64,000 nucleotides of DNA from contig NZ_CP040098.1 of NCBI RefSeq assembly GCF_005377625.1, forward strand, positions 1,481,501-1,545,500, read 5' to 3'. The notes beneath the pieces are model-generated. The model was not told where the DNA came from and made no database searches. It worked only from the letters and a program-made list of their open reading frames with translations. Shown here piece after piece: positions 1 through 9,004 of the stretch (position 1 is its first letter; every line of letters starts with the position of its first letter). Position numbers and translations under genes: made by a program. The stretch is from Desulfoglaeba alkanexedens ALDC (GTDB lineage: Bacteria; Desulfobacterota; Syntrophobacteria; Syntrophobacterales; DSM-9756).

Positions 1-2549
1 CCCCTTACCGTCTGGAATCCTCGATCTTTGGCAATGGAAAGGCACTGCTGCAGAAGACTCGACCCAATCCCCAGGCCATGCCACGGATCGCCGACCATAA
101 TGGCGAACTCCCCCTCCTTTCCGTCCGGGTCCCCGATGATTCTCGCCACCCCCAGCATCCGTTCCCTTTCGGAGTCCTCGTCCAGGGCCACCAGTGCGAT
201 TTCCCGGTCGTAGTCGATCTGGGTGCATCGAGCGAGCATGTGCGGGCTCATTTCTTTTATATAGCTGAAGAAGCGATAATAGACCGTCGTGGGGGAGAGG
301 ACCTTGAAAAATTCCTTAAAGAGCGTGGCATCTTCGGGTTTCACGGGACGGACGAACACCCGCACACCGTGTTCGGTGACCAGATGAGTCTCGTATTCCT
401 CCGGATACGGGCTGATCACCAAATGCATCGGGGATGGCTGATCCGACGGTGAGACCCGGATGCGGGCGTCCACCGCAACGGGTCTACCATCCTTGATCAG
501 GACGGGATTCATGTCCAGTTCTGCAATTTGGGGCCAGTCGATCAGCAACTGGGAGAGTCCGATGATCATGGATTCGAGCCGTTCGACGTCCGCCGGCGGC
601 CGGTTTCTGTACCCTTGAAGCAGCGTCCAAGCCCGGGTTCCCTCCATCATCCGCCGGGCCAAGAGCCGGTTCATGGGGGGAAGCCCCAAGGCCCGGTCCT
701 TGACAACTTCCGTAAAGATGCCCCCCATTCCGAATACGATCACCGGGCCGAAATTGGCGTCCCGTTTCGCTCCCAGTAGGATTTCATAGTCCGGAGAGGC
801 AAAAAACGGCTGCAGAATGACCCCCTCGATGCGGGCTTCGGGCTTGGCACGGCGCGCCGATTCCACGATCTGAAGGAAAGCGGCACGGACATCCCCGTCC
901 GAGCGCAGATCCAGGCGCACCCCGCCCACGTCGGTCTTGTGGGTGATGTCAGGGGACTCCAGCTTCATCACCAAGGGATAGCCCATATCGCGGGCCAGTC
1001 GTACCGCTTCGGTCTCGTTCGGTGCCCGTTCCGTCCGGATGACGGAAAGCCCGTAGGCCGAAAGGAGATCCCTGGCGTCCGATTCCGACAGAAAGCCATC
1101 CTCCGGTGCACCAGCCATGATTCGCCGGGCCTTCTCCCGGTCACAGGCGATGTTCCGGGTCAGCTTGGGCGGGATTTCCACGACGGATGCCAGGTTCTCG
1201 GCGTATTCAACCATGTAGAGAAAAGCCCTGACCGCCCGTTCCGGTGTCCTGTAAGTGGGCACTCCCGCGCTGTTCAAGATCCCGACGGCCTGTTCGATGC
1301 TCTTGCCGCCCATCCAGCAGGCGAAGACCGGGTAACGTCGCTTCGTTACCGTGGTCAGCACCTCGGCCACCGAAAGGGGATCCGTTATGGCCTGGGGTGT
1401 CAAGATAACGCAGACGGCGTCCATGTTTTTCGCTTCGAAGCAGACTTCCAGCGTGCGCCGAAAGCGCTCCGCGGAAGCGTCTCCCAGAATGTCGATGGGA
1501 TTGCTGCGACTCCAGAAAGGCGGCAGAAAAGCATCGAGCTTCGACACGGTTTCAGGATCAAGTTCCGCCGGCTCCAAACCATATCGGGCGAGGGCGTCGG
1601 TAGCCATCACGCCGGGCCCTCCGCCGTTGGTCACGACGGCCAGGCGGGACCCCCGGGGGCGCGGCTGCTTCGCCAGCAGTTCGGCGCAATCGAACAGGTC
1701 CTGGATGGTGTCCACACGCACGACCCCGGCCCGCTTGAAGGCGGCGTCATAGACCGCATCTTCCCCGGCCATGGCGCCGGTGTGGGACGCCGCGGCCCGG
1801 GCCCCGGCCTCGCTTCGTCCCGCCTTCAGGACGATGACGGGCTTGACGCGGGACACCGACCGCGCCGCGCTCATGAACTTTCGAAAATTCGTCAGGCTTT
1901 CGATGTAGAGCAGAACGCTCTGGGCCGAAGAATCGTTTCCGAGGTAATCCACCAGGTCCCCGAAATCGACGTCGACCATGGAACCTATGCTGACGAAGTG
2001 GCTGAATCCGATGCGTTCCTGCAGGGCAAAATCCAATATGGCCGTACAGATGGCTCCACTTTGCGAAACGAAAGCCAGACGGCCGGGATCGGGCATTTCA
2101 GAAGCGAAACTGGCGTTGAGATTTCCGCCGGGCCGAATGATCCCCAGGCAATTGGGGCCCACGATGCGAAGCCCGCCCGCATGAGCTGTTTCCCGGATCT
2201 GCCGTTCGATCTCCCTTCCTTTTTCCCCGGTTTCTTTCCCACCGGCCGAAATGACAATGGCCCCGGCCACCTTTCTTTCAACACATTCCTGTACGATGCC
2301 GGGAACCGTCTGAATCGGCGTGGCGATGACCGCAAGGTCCACCCCCGCTTCCAGATCGGACACGGTCTTTGCGACGGATAGGCCGTGCACTTTCTTGTAT
2401 TTGGGATTCACCGGCAGGATCGTTCCCGGGAATCCACCTTCGATGAGGTTCTTCATGAGGGCGTTTCCGATGCTTCCCGGCTGTTCACTGCCCCCCACCA
2501 CCGCGATCTTGCGTGGATTGAATATCCGATCCAAGTTGTACTGGCTCAC
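1..2549 (-). CDS. ADP-forming acyl-CoA synthetase fused to a GNAT acetyltransferase domain (3' end outside window)
   Basis: Reading the minus strand from a GTG at 2549 (preceded by AGGAG) gives a continuous frame of about 849 codons running off the left edge. Order: CoA-binding Rossmann domain (IAVVGGSEQPGSIG near the start), succinyl-CoA-synthetase-like ligase domains with the phospho-histidine motif SHTGAMAGED, an ATP-grasp domain (GYPLVMKLESPDITHKTDVGG), and a C-terminal GNAT fold ending near the edge in GDPWHGLGIGSSLLQQ. This matches NDP-forming acetate/acyl-CoA ligases with a Pat-like acetyltransferase. Such enzymes interconvert acyl-CoA and acid plus ATP; the GNAT part may acetylate protein lysines. 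Substrate cannot be told from sequence. Confidence in the family is high. Confidence 0.93.
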   Translation of the reverse strand, partial: MSQYNLDRIFNPRKIAVVGGSEQPGSIGNALMKNLIEGGFPGTILPVNPKYKKVHGLSVAKTVSDLEAGVDLAVIATPIQTVPGIVQECVERKVAGAIVISAGGKETGEKGREIERQIRETAHAGGLRIVGPNCLGIIRPGGNLNASFASEMPDPGRLAFVSQSGAICTAILDFALQERIGFSHFVSIGSMVDVDFGDLVDYLGNDSSAQSVLLYIESLTNFRKFMSAARSVSRVKPVIVLKAGRSEAGARAAASHTGAMAGEDAVYDAAFKRAGVVRVDTIQDLFDCAELLAKQPRPRGSRLAVVTNGGGPGVMATDALARYGLEPAELDPETVSKLDAFLPPFWSRSNPIDILGDASAERFRRTLEVCFEAKNMDAVCVILTPQAITDPLSVAEVLTTVTKRRYPVFACWMGGKSIEQAVGILNSAGVPTYRTPERAVRAFLYMVEYAENLASVVEIPPKLTRNIACDREKARRIMAGAPEDGFLSESDARDLLSAYGLSVIRTERAPNETEAVRLARDMGYPLVMKLESPDITHKTDVGGVRLDLRSDGDVRAAFLQIVESARRAKPEARIEGVILQPFFASPDYEILLGAKRDANFGPVIVFGMGGIFTEVVKDRALGLPPMNRLLARRMMEGTRAWTLLQGYRNRPPADVERLESMIIGLSQLLIDWPQIAELDMNPVLIKDGRPVAVDARIRVSPSDQPSPMHLVISPYPEEYETHLVTEHGVRVFVRPVKPEDATLFKEFFKVLSPTTVYYRFFSYIKEMSPHMLARCTQIDYDREIALVALDEDSERERMLGVARIIGDPDGKEGEFAIMVGDPWHGLGIGSSLLQQCLSIAKDRGFQTVR

Positions 2550-3239
2550 GATTCCGCTCCTCTTTTCCTGCTCCGGCCCGGCCGCTGTGATCCGCGGGAA
2601 ACCAAGCTACACGGCGCCCACCGGTTCATGCCGCATCCGTCAAACACACGTTCGGCCGGGACCAGGCCGGTCGAGAATACCACCACCAGGGCGGTCAAGC
2701 CCACCAGGTCGCAGCCCCAGCGACCTCAGACAAATAGAACCTGCGTAGCCGAAAAAATGCTGAGCACCAGCCTCGGATCAAAGGTCAGCTCCATGGGACA
2801 TCGTCGCGCAAGGGGTCGAAGCCGCCGCCACATCGTCCCGAACATTATTCTTCCATGATTCGACCCACCTTTCCACAGATATCCTGGCCAACTCCCGCAT
2901 TTCTGAGGCTGGTTCCATCTCCGAATGGAACGCAACCCACGCAATGCATCGATTTTATGCGACGTCGTTGTATTGAAGACATCGGCGGATGTGCTAATTT
3001 TTGGGTGGGGAGGGGAAATAGGATTTGGCATCAAATATTAGGTCTATTATTTTCTACGCTACCAATTTTTGTCAAAGGCGGATCCTCATCGAAGAGCCTT
3101 ACGGGCATCGGCGGCGCCGTCGCGGAAATGGACGACGGCCCGCCCGCCCCGGATATCCCGACGAAAGTCCTGGCCGTCCTGCCCGAAGACCTCCGGCGGA
3201 TCACCGAATCATTCCTCAATCGAAAGGACCGCTGACGCC
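2550..3239. other. Intergenic region between divergent acyl-CoA synthetase and pncB
   Basis: About 690 bp without a recognisable gene. It must hold the promoters of both flanking genes. The half next to pncB is AT-rich and contains a good sigma-70 match at 3025-3053. A 35-codon frame (ATG at 3128, stop 3233-3235, just before the pncB start) could be a leader peptide, but its ribosome-binding site is weak and nothing is recognised in it. Confidence 0.5.
3025..3053 (+). promoter_or_regulatory. Predicted sigma-70 promoter of pncB
   Basis: TTGGCA at 3025-3030, a 17-bp spacer, then TATTTT at 3048-3053, in the AT-rich stretch before pncB. The predicted start near 3060 leaves a leader of about 180 nt. 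Matched by eye only. Confidence 0.45.
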
Positions 3240-4646
3240 ATGATCTGTAACCTTACGGCAACCTACACCGACCAGTACGAACTCATCATGGGGCAGGCCT
3301 ACTTTCTGGCCGGGCACAAGGATGAACCCGCCGTTTTCGATTACTTTTTCCGCAAGAATCCCTTCGAAGGCGGATACACGATCTTCGCCGGCCTCCCGGA
3401 CCTCCTGCAGGTGCTGGAAAGCATCCGTTTCGACAAAGAGGACCTGGATTTTCTCAAGGCGCAGTCTTTACACCCGGACTACCTGGCTTACCTGAAGGAC
3501 TTCAGGTTTACGGGTTCCGTTTATGCCCCCCGGGAAGGGGATGTGGTCTTCCCGACACGGCCCGTCCTGAGGGTGGAAGGCAACCTGATCGAAACGCAGC
3601 TCGTCGAAACGGTGCTCCTCAATATCGTCAATTTTCAGTCGCTGATCGCCACCAAGGCCAGCCGCATGAGGCTCGTAGCCGGGGATCGCGTGCTCATCGA
3701 TTTTGGGTTGCGCCGCGCGCAGGGTCTGGGAGGCTACCATGCGAGCCGCGCCGCGGTCATCGGCGGGTTCAATGCCACCAGCAACACCCACTCGGCCAGA
3801 GACTACAACTTAGAGGTGTCCGGCACCATGGCCCATTCCTACGTGCAGAGCTACGAAAGCGAACTCGAAGCCTTTCGGAGTTTCGCCGCCGCCCGCCCGG
3901 ACGATTGCGTTTTGCTGGTGGATACCTACAACACGCTGGCAAGCGGCATGCCCAACGCGATCACCGTGGCGAAGGAGATGGAAAATCAAGGCCGCCGCCT
4001 GAAGGGCATCCGCCTGGACAGTGGAGACTTGAACTACCTCGCCCATAAAAGCCGTGCCATGCTCGACGAAGCGGGCCTGCATTACGTCAAGATCGCCGCA
4101 TCCAATCAGCTGGACGAATATGTCATCCGAAGCCTGATCTCCCAAGGGGCGCCAATCGACGTCTTCGGCGTGGGAACCAGCCTGGTCACCGGACGGCCCG
4201 ATGCGGCGCTGGACGGGGTCTACAAGCTGGCGCAGGCCGGTGGTCGGCCGGTGATCAAGCTCTCGGAAAACATCTCCAAGATCACCCTGCCGAGCCAAAA
4301 GCAGGTATGGCGCGCCCTCGACAACCAAGGCTTTTTTGTGGGCGCCGACGTGGTGGGACTCGCCGGCGAGGAACACATCGCCGAAATGCATCACCCTTTT
4401 GTTCCGTTTCAGTCCTTCTCCATCGCACCGTATGATACCGAACCGTCGCTTCACCTGGTGATGGAGCGCGGAAAGATCGCCCATGATCCGCCTTCCCTGG
4501 CCCAGACGGCGCGGTACGCCAGGGAGCGCCTCGAACGGCTCCCGGCGGAATACAAGCGCTTTGAAAATCCGCACATCTACAAGGTGGGAATCAGCAGCCG
4601 GCTCAAAACATTGAGGGACCGCCTGATCGCGGAACATAAAGGATGA
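3240..4646 (+). CDS. pncB: Nicotinate phosphoribosyltransferase
   Basis: 468 aa. Converts nicotinate and PRPP to nicotinate mononucleotide in NAD salvage (cytosolic). The N-terminus MICNLTATYTDQYELIMGQ and internal segments FDYFFRKNPFEGGYTIFAGL, LVDTYNTLASGMPNAI and IRLDSGDLNYLA are typical of this family. The ATG at 3240 was chosen because family homology starts there and AAAGGA lies at about 3223; the frame stays open upstream to 3069, but that extension is basic, low-complexity and unlike the family. Length is normal. It stands alone and converges with the HerA operon downstream. Function is well supported. Confidence 0.95.
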   Translation: MICNLTATYTDQYELIMGQAYFLAGHKDEPAVFDYFFRKNPFEGGYTIFAGLPDLLQVLESIRFDKEDLDFLKAQSLHPDYLAYLKDFRFTGSVYAPREGDVVFPTRPVLRVEGNLIETQLVETVLLNIVNFQSLIATKASRMRLVAGDRVLIDFGLRRAQGLGGYHASRAAVIGGFNATSNTHSARDYNLEVSGTMAHSYVQSYESELEAFRSFAAARPDDCVLLVDTYNTLASGMPNAITVAKEMENQGRRLKGIRLDSGDLNYLAHKSRAMLDEAGLHYVKIAASNQLDEYVIRSLISQGAPIDVFGVGTSLVTGRPDAALDGVYKLAQAGGRPVIKLSENISKITLPSQKQVWRALDNQGFFVGADVVGLAGEEHIAEMHHPFVPFQSFSIAPYDTEPSLHLVMERGKIAHDPPSLAQTARYARERLERLPAEYKRFENPHIYKVGISSRLKTLRDRLIAEHKG

Positions 4647-4836
4647 CGGTCCATCGCGGTTCCCGCCCGCAAGGCTCACTCATCCCGGGCACCTTCGGAT
4701 CCTTCGTGTCCCCGCCGCATTCAGGGCCCGAAGGACCTTCCGTTTGAGAACGCCGGCGCCGAGCATCACGATGCCGGGGTGCCCTGAGGTCGTCCGCGGG
4801 GGACACGGGCGGCCCCGAGTCCTTTCCGTCGTCGGG

Positions 4837-6624
4837 TCACGGGTCCATGGCATCCTTCCCGCCCAGTCCGTTGGTCTCGAGAAAGGCTTGCACCGTATTG
4901 AACGCATTGAAAAACAAGGGGGTGCCAGAAAAGGAGAGGGGACTCACAGGCCCGATGGTCATGAAGGAATATTGCCGGCTCTTGGGATCGAACGCCGAAT
5001 GAGGGTCACGGAAAAGCTGATAGAGATCGAGAGCCGGCCCCGATGAGCCCACCAATTGCCGAAGCGCCTGGAACTCCTGGCCCAGCGCCAGCCCAAAGCC
5101 GAAGAAAAAAATGCGAAGCTGTTGCAGAATCTCCGGGTGCAGGCTCGAAAGCGTTTGACTGATGAAGAGCCACCCCAAGCCGTACTTGCGGGTGGTGCGA
5201 GCGGCGTCGATGAGCACGGACCGTACGCCGCGGGCGGCATCGCTATCAACTGAAAGATCGCGGGGGGCCAGCCGGTGCGCCTCGTCGATGATGACCAGGG
5301 CGTTGAGGCTTTGACTTTTCCTGTAAAAGTACTCCGCGGTCTGCGCCAGTCCGTCCAGGAGCCGCTTGATCACCAGGGACTGTATCTTGTCGTTCCAGAA
5401 AAGGCCTTGCGCCTGCTCCTTGGAAAGATCGATGACGAGGATGGGGCGGTGGGTACGTTCGCTCCCGTCCGGGTTCGCCCGGTGCAGCAACCAGCTGAGA
5501 GCCTTGTTGATGCTTTTGGCTCCGGTTCGGTCTTCGCGGAAGAGTTCCGCTACGGGGCCCCAATATTCCTTGAAAAATTCATCGGGATCGGCTTCCTTCA
5601 GGGCGGAATCGAATCGTGCCCGCGAGGTTTCGGTGCGATAGAAGACCTTCTGCACCTTATTGTCCCCGAGGAGGCTCCAGGCCGTAGCAAACGACTGCTG
5701 AAGATGAAGATCGCTGAGTGGGATTTTCTTTTTGCGAAGCTTGTCCGACAAGATCCCACATGCCAGCTCCCGATTCTCTCCTTTCGGAATGGTCAGCCGC
5801 TCAAAGAACAACGACTCGAAAAGAATCTGCTCAAAGAGCTCCCACCGATCGAGAACCAAGTTCCGCACGGTCAAGACCACCTGGCGCTTTCCAAGCTTCC
5901 TCGCCACGTCGCCCAGGGGCAATGGAAACTCACCTCCGGTATCTCCCTTCATGTCGCGAGCAAACTCACCCTGAGGATCGATGACGAGAAGCGCCATTTG
6001 GGGATAACGCGCATAGGCGAGGAGGATCATCTTGGCCAGAACCGACTTCCCTGATCCCGTCTTTCCGAAAATCCCAAGATGGTAAGCCTCGCCCGCCCCG
6101 TCTTTTCCGCGGTCAAAATGCTTGAACCATAATGGAAGCTTCGGCTTGGAACCGTAGACATGGCCCAGGTAAAAGATTTGATCCCTGCAGGGATGAAGGA
6201 GTTCATCCAGTACCTCATCCGTCACCAGATGAACGGGTGTTCCGGTGGAAGGCACCGTGCCCAGAATGCTCGGTTCATAGCCGGTCGATCCCCCTTCGCG
6301 AAAGACGGCGCTGATCACCATCTGTCCGAGGTGCGTGTCCTGCCGCTCACTCACCGCATCCACCCTTCCCCGTTGTCGGATGAGGCTACGCATGGTGGGG
6401 TCCTCATGCCAGATGTTCCTCAGCTTCACTTCGGTGATTTGACCCAGGGCGTAATGGGGGTTCGAATCCTGCAAAAAACGAAACAGCGCCAGTTCTCCCA
6501 CCAGCTTGCGCGTCACGGCCGACCCTAGAATATCGAGGGTGAGTTCCGCCGTGGAGGACGGTGATCCCAAGACCCCAAGCCGTTCCGTGTCATCGACGAT
6601 GGTTCCCAGATCCTTGGGCGCCAT
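4837..6624 (-). CDS. herA: HerA-like hexameric DNA translocase ATPase (DUF87)
   Basis: 595 aa. N-terminal HAS-barrel-like region, then a FtsK/HerA ATPase core with Walker A GKTGSGKS at about residues 187-194, Walker B-like LLVIDPQG shortly after, and ALVIIDEAHRLAP in the C-terminal half. The ATG at 6624 was preferred over the GTG at 6645 because GGGGAG stands 9 nt upstream and it lies 4 nt after the nurA stop. HerA pumps DNA into the NurA nuclease in archaeal end resection, and bacterial HerA proteins recur in phage-defence systems. It is the last gene of a three-gene unit with nurA and a DUF4338 gene. HerA assignment is firm; the role is inferred from neighbours. Confidence 0.9.
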   Translation of the reverse strand: MAPKDLGTIVDDTERLGVLGSPSSTAELTLDILGSAVTRKLVGELALFRFLQDSNPHYALGQITEVKLRNIWHEDPTMRSLIRQRGRVDAVSERQDTHLGQMVISAVFREGGSTGYEPSILGTVPSTGTPVHLVTDEVLDELLHPCRDQIFYLGHVYGSKPKLPLWFKHFDRGKDGAGEAYHLGIFGKTGSGKSVLAKMILLAYARYPQMALLVIDPQGEFARDMKGDTGGEFPLPLGDVARKLGKRQVVLTVRNLVLDRWELFEQILFESLFFERLTIPKGENRELACGILSDKLRKKKIPLSDLHLQQSFATAWSLLGDNKVQKVFYRTETSRARFDSALKEADPDEFFKEYWGPVAELFREDRTGAKSINKALSWLLHRANPDGSERTHRPILVIDLSKEQAQGLFWNDKIQSLVIKRLLDGLAQTAEYFYRKSQSLNALVIIDEAHRLAPRDLSVDSDAARGVRSVLIDAARTTRKYGLGWLFISQTLSSLHPEILQQLRIFFFGFGLALGQEFQALRQLVGSSGPALDLYQLFRDPHSAFDPKSRQYSFMTIGPVSPLSFSGTPLFFNAFNTVQAFLETNGLGGKDAMDP

Positions 6625-6628
6625 GAAC

Positions 6629-7777
6629 CTAACTCCCCGAGTCACTCCGGTAACCGTGCAACGCCAGATAGATCTCGCCGATGTCTCCCCTGTATTTTTC
6701 GGAAATCCGCTGGGTCGTGACCTGCCGAAACGCGGGAAGCGCTTGGGCCAGCGCCTTCACCATTCTGTCGGCCAGGTAGATCGGGTAAGGTTCGAGCATC
6801 GAAGACGTGGCGCACTGATGCTTCAGCCCTTGAACGACGGTGGCGAGCCGGTGGGTATTGACGGCGACGCCTTGACCTACTTCTACGCGCAGCGCGGGCA
6901 ACCAATCGTGGGGTTTGTAATAGAAAACGTGGATGCGACGGAGTCCCTCGACAATCTCCGCCGCCACTTCCCCCGCACGCTCTTTGACCGAACCCGGCAA
7001 CCGATCGGTGTTCAGGTGCCAGTCCTGTTCCGGTGGCTGCAGCGGACGCGGAAGCGTCAGCTCGCCGGGCTTGAGCAGCAACGTCAACATGCCGCGGTCG
7101 TCGTAACTCGGGGGCCATCCCGCCTCCAGACCGATCTCACGCCGGGTGGAATACTTCGGCAGAGCGATGTATTGCCTGTCGGAACGCTCGCCGTGCAGGA
7201 TGGCCCGATAGGCAGTCAAATAGTCAAGGCAGTTTTCAATGAAATCGCGCGAACACAGCAGATCGCGGGTGTCCGGAGCCTTGTTGAGGGCCTGGTTGAA
7301 GTAGATGACCGGCAGGGTGAGCGTCCCGTCGAGCATCACGAGATCGTGGGGCGCGGCCGTTGCGAGGCACAGCTCTTCCCCGAGCATCAGCGCCCTGAGT
7401 ACGGTCGCCGTATCGTCCAGGTGGGGCTCGGCGGCCATGAAGGTGCGGTGGTGCGGCCGTTCCCAGTGGCGTTTTTCCGAAGGCGGGGTGAGGCCTTCCA
7501 CGGCGACAGCCGCGGCGGCGACCAAGTCGGTTGTGAGAAGCCTTTCGATGGCGTAGGACCCATCGGCGCCGCAGGTGGTCGGAAGAGGCGGATAACCCAG
7601 GGCTGACTCCGAAACCACAACCCCCGATTGCGCCAGCCGCTCCCTGAGGGTTTCCCGGTCTTGTCTCATTTTCGAAAAATCGGCCAGGAGTTCCTCCGCG
7701 ACGCCCTCGCATTGGCCGAGGACCGCTTCGACGAGAACGGCTGGCAGATCGCCGAACGGTGCCTGATCCTGCGCCAC
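6629..7777 (-). CDS. nurA: NurA-family 5'-3' nuclease
   Basis: 382 aa with NurA-domain features: an acidic motif DGSYAIERL in the N-terminal third, MLDGTLTLPVIYFN about 80 residues later, and C-terminal FYYKPHDWLPALRVEV and LEPYPIYLADRMVK blocks. These DGS and LDG aspartates are the expected metal ligands in the RNase H-like NurA fold. It starts with GTG at 7777; AAGGG upstream overlaps the stop of the DUF4338 gene (7785-7787). It ends 4 nt before the preferred herA start, so the two are probably translationally coupled. A NurA-HerA complex degrades or resects DNA ends; a defence role is inferred from the DUF4338 partner and island location. Confidence 0.85.
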   Translation of the reverse strand: MAQDQAPFGDLPAVLVEAVLGQCEGVAEELLADFSKMRQDRETLRERLAQSGVVVSESALGYPPLPTTCGADGSYAIERLLTTDLVAAAAVAVEGLTPPSEKRHWERPHHRTFMAAEPHLDDTATVLRALMLGEELCLATAAPHDLVMLDGTLTLPVIYFNQALNKAPDTRDLLCSRDFIENCLDYLTAYRAILHGERSDRQYIALPKYSTRREIGLEAGWPPSYDDRGMLTLLLKPGELTLPRPLQPPEQDWHLNTDRLPGSVKERAGEVAAEIVEGLRRIHVFYYKPHDWLPALRVEVGQGVAVNTHRLATVVQGLKHQCATSSMLEPYPIYLADRMVKALAQALPAFRQVTTQRISEKYRGDIGEIYLALHGYRSDSGS

Positions 7778-7784
7778 GATCCCG

Positions 7785-8924
7785 TCACCCTTTCCTTGGC
7801 CACAGCCGATATTGTTCTCTTCTAAATTCGCGATATTCCGGCATCCGGCGGGCCCTCCCGATGAGCCACCTTTCCCTGAACGCTTCCGACAGCTCCCGTG
7901 CCCGCCGGTCGTAAAAACGGGGCGCGTTGACGTCTCCTCTCAGGAACCGGACGGCGTCGGGGCTCAAGGGTGCTGCGAAAATTTCCCGGCGAATGCCGTG
8001 GTAGATGAAGTCCGCCGATAGGCCGAGTCGCGAAAGGCACTTGCGGATGACTTCGCGCCGGTTCCGAAACCCTCTTCCCCAAGCGCCATGCTTGGCGGTT
8101 GGTTGGCAGTGCTTTTCCACATAGGCCCGGATGTCTCCGTAAACACCGTTGGAAAAATGAAAATCCCCCGACCCCCTGGTGAACCCCAGGCGGGTCCAAT
8201 AGTCTTTGCCGTCGATGCGGATGCGGTTGTAGATGGAAGATCGACCGAGGGCCGAAGTGGTCGTGACCAGCGCAAGATAAGGCGGCCGGGCTTGGTTTCG
8301 GATCAAGGATCGTTTGCCGCCGTACTTCTCACGGAATGCTTCCCGGACTTCGTTACTGCAAACGAGTAGAGCCACGAGCTTTCCGCCCAGCAGAAACGAG
8401 TAGGGAGGCACGGCACCAAGCACGTAGGCATCCATGACGTGGTAGAGGCGTTGCGCTTTCTGCTCTCGGTCCCATCCGATCCATCGGTCTCGGGCTCGCA
8501 AAGAATACACCGGATCGCCCAAGCCGAACAAACCGATGAGCTTGTCGTTGCTTTCATCGAAAACGACAAAGCGGAGCCTTCGGCCGTAGCCCGCTGAAAC
8601 GGGGACGCTCCAATGCAGGCAGGCGTAGCGAAAGAGGCGTTCGTATTCGGACTTTGGCTCCACGACAACCAGCTTCGGACGCACCGCTTCGGGAACCACC
8701 TCTTTCCCGTCGGCGATATATCGGATGAGGCGCTCTTCGTGGGGCCGAATTCCGGGACCGCACACTTCGAGCTTCTTTTCCAGCGCCATTCGATGGAGAG
8801 CGCGGAAATCGTCCTTTGTGGCCCCCTCGGGCATGCGGATTTCGCCGTCCCGCACCTCATAGCCCTGCTTTCGAAGCGAGCCGATGATGGCGGCTCTCAA
8901 TTCATCGGATGACGACACCTTCAT
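7785..8924 (-). CDS. DUF4338 (DruA-family) protein
   Basis: 379 aa from the ATG at 8924 (an in-frame start at 8987 would add 21 residues; neither has a strong Shine-Dalgarno). The central block GRRLRFVVFDESNDKLIGL, RDRWIGWDREQK and LVTTTSALGRSSIYNRI matches the DUF4338 pattern of DruA, a component of Druantia type I anti-phage systems; the biochemical role is not established. DUF4338 genes also occur as passengers next to transposases. Here it heads an operon with nurA and herA (7-bp gap to nurA), a pairing I do not recognise as a named system. It is separate from the DruE-like gene 30 kb away. Confidence 0.82.
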   Translation of the reverse strand: MKVSSSDELRAAIIGSLRKQGYEVRDGEIRMPEGATKDDFRALHRMALEKKLEVCGPGIRPHEERLIRYIADGKEVVPEAVRPKLVVVEPKSEYERLFRYACLHWSVPVSAGYGRRLRFVVFDESNDKLIGLFGLGDPVYSLRARDRWIGWDREQKAQRLYHVMDAYVLGAVPPYSFLLGGKLVALLVCSNEVREAFREKYGGKRSLIRNQARPPYLALVTTTSALGRSSIYNRIRIDGKDYWTRLGFTRGSGDFHFSNGVYGDIRAYVEKHCQPTAKHGAWGRGFRNRREVIRKCLSRLGLSADFIYHGIRREIFAAPLSPDAVRFLRGDVNAPRFYDRRARELSEAFRERWLIGRARRMPEYREFRREQYRLWPRKG

Positions 8925-9004
8925 TTTACATTTCGCAGTTTCCACGCATCTATTTGGACTGATTTGCCGTGCACAGCCTCTGAACATTACGAGGACGATC
9001 CTCT

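Noticed and set aside
939-2381. 480-codon plus-strand open frame across the acyl-CoA synthetase
   Set aside because: Antisense shadow in GC-rich DNA; the minus-strand frame carries the complete set of acyl-CoA synthetase motifs.
3069-3239. 57-residue N-terminal extension of pncB
   Set aside because: Composition is Arg/Ser/Pro-rich and unlike the family; the ATG at 3240 has AAAGGA upstream and begins the conserved sequence.
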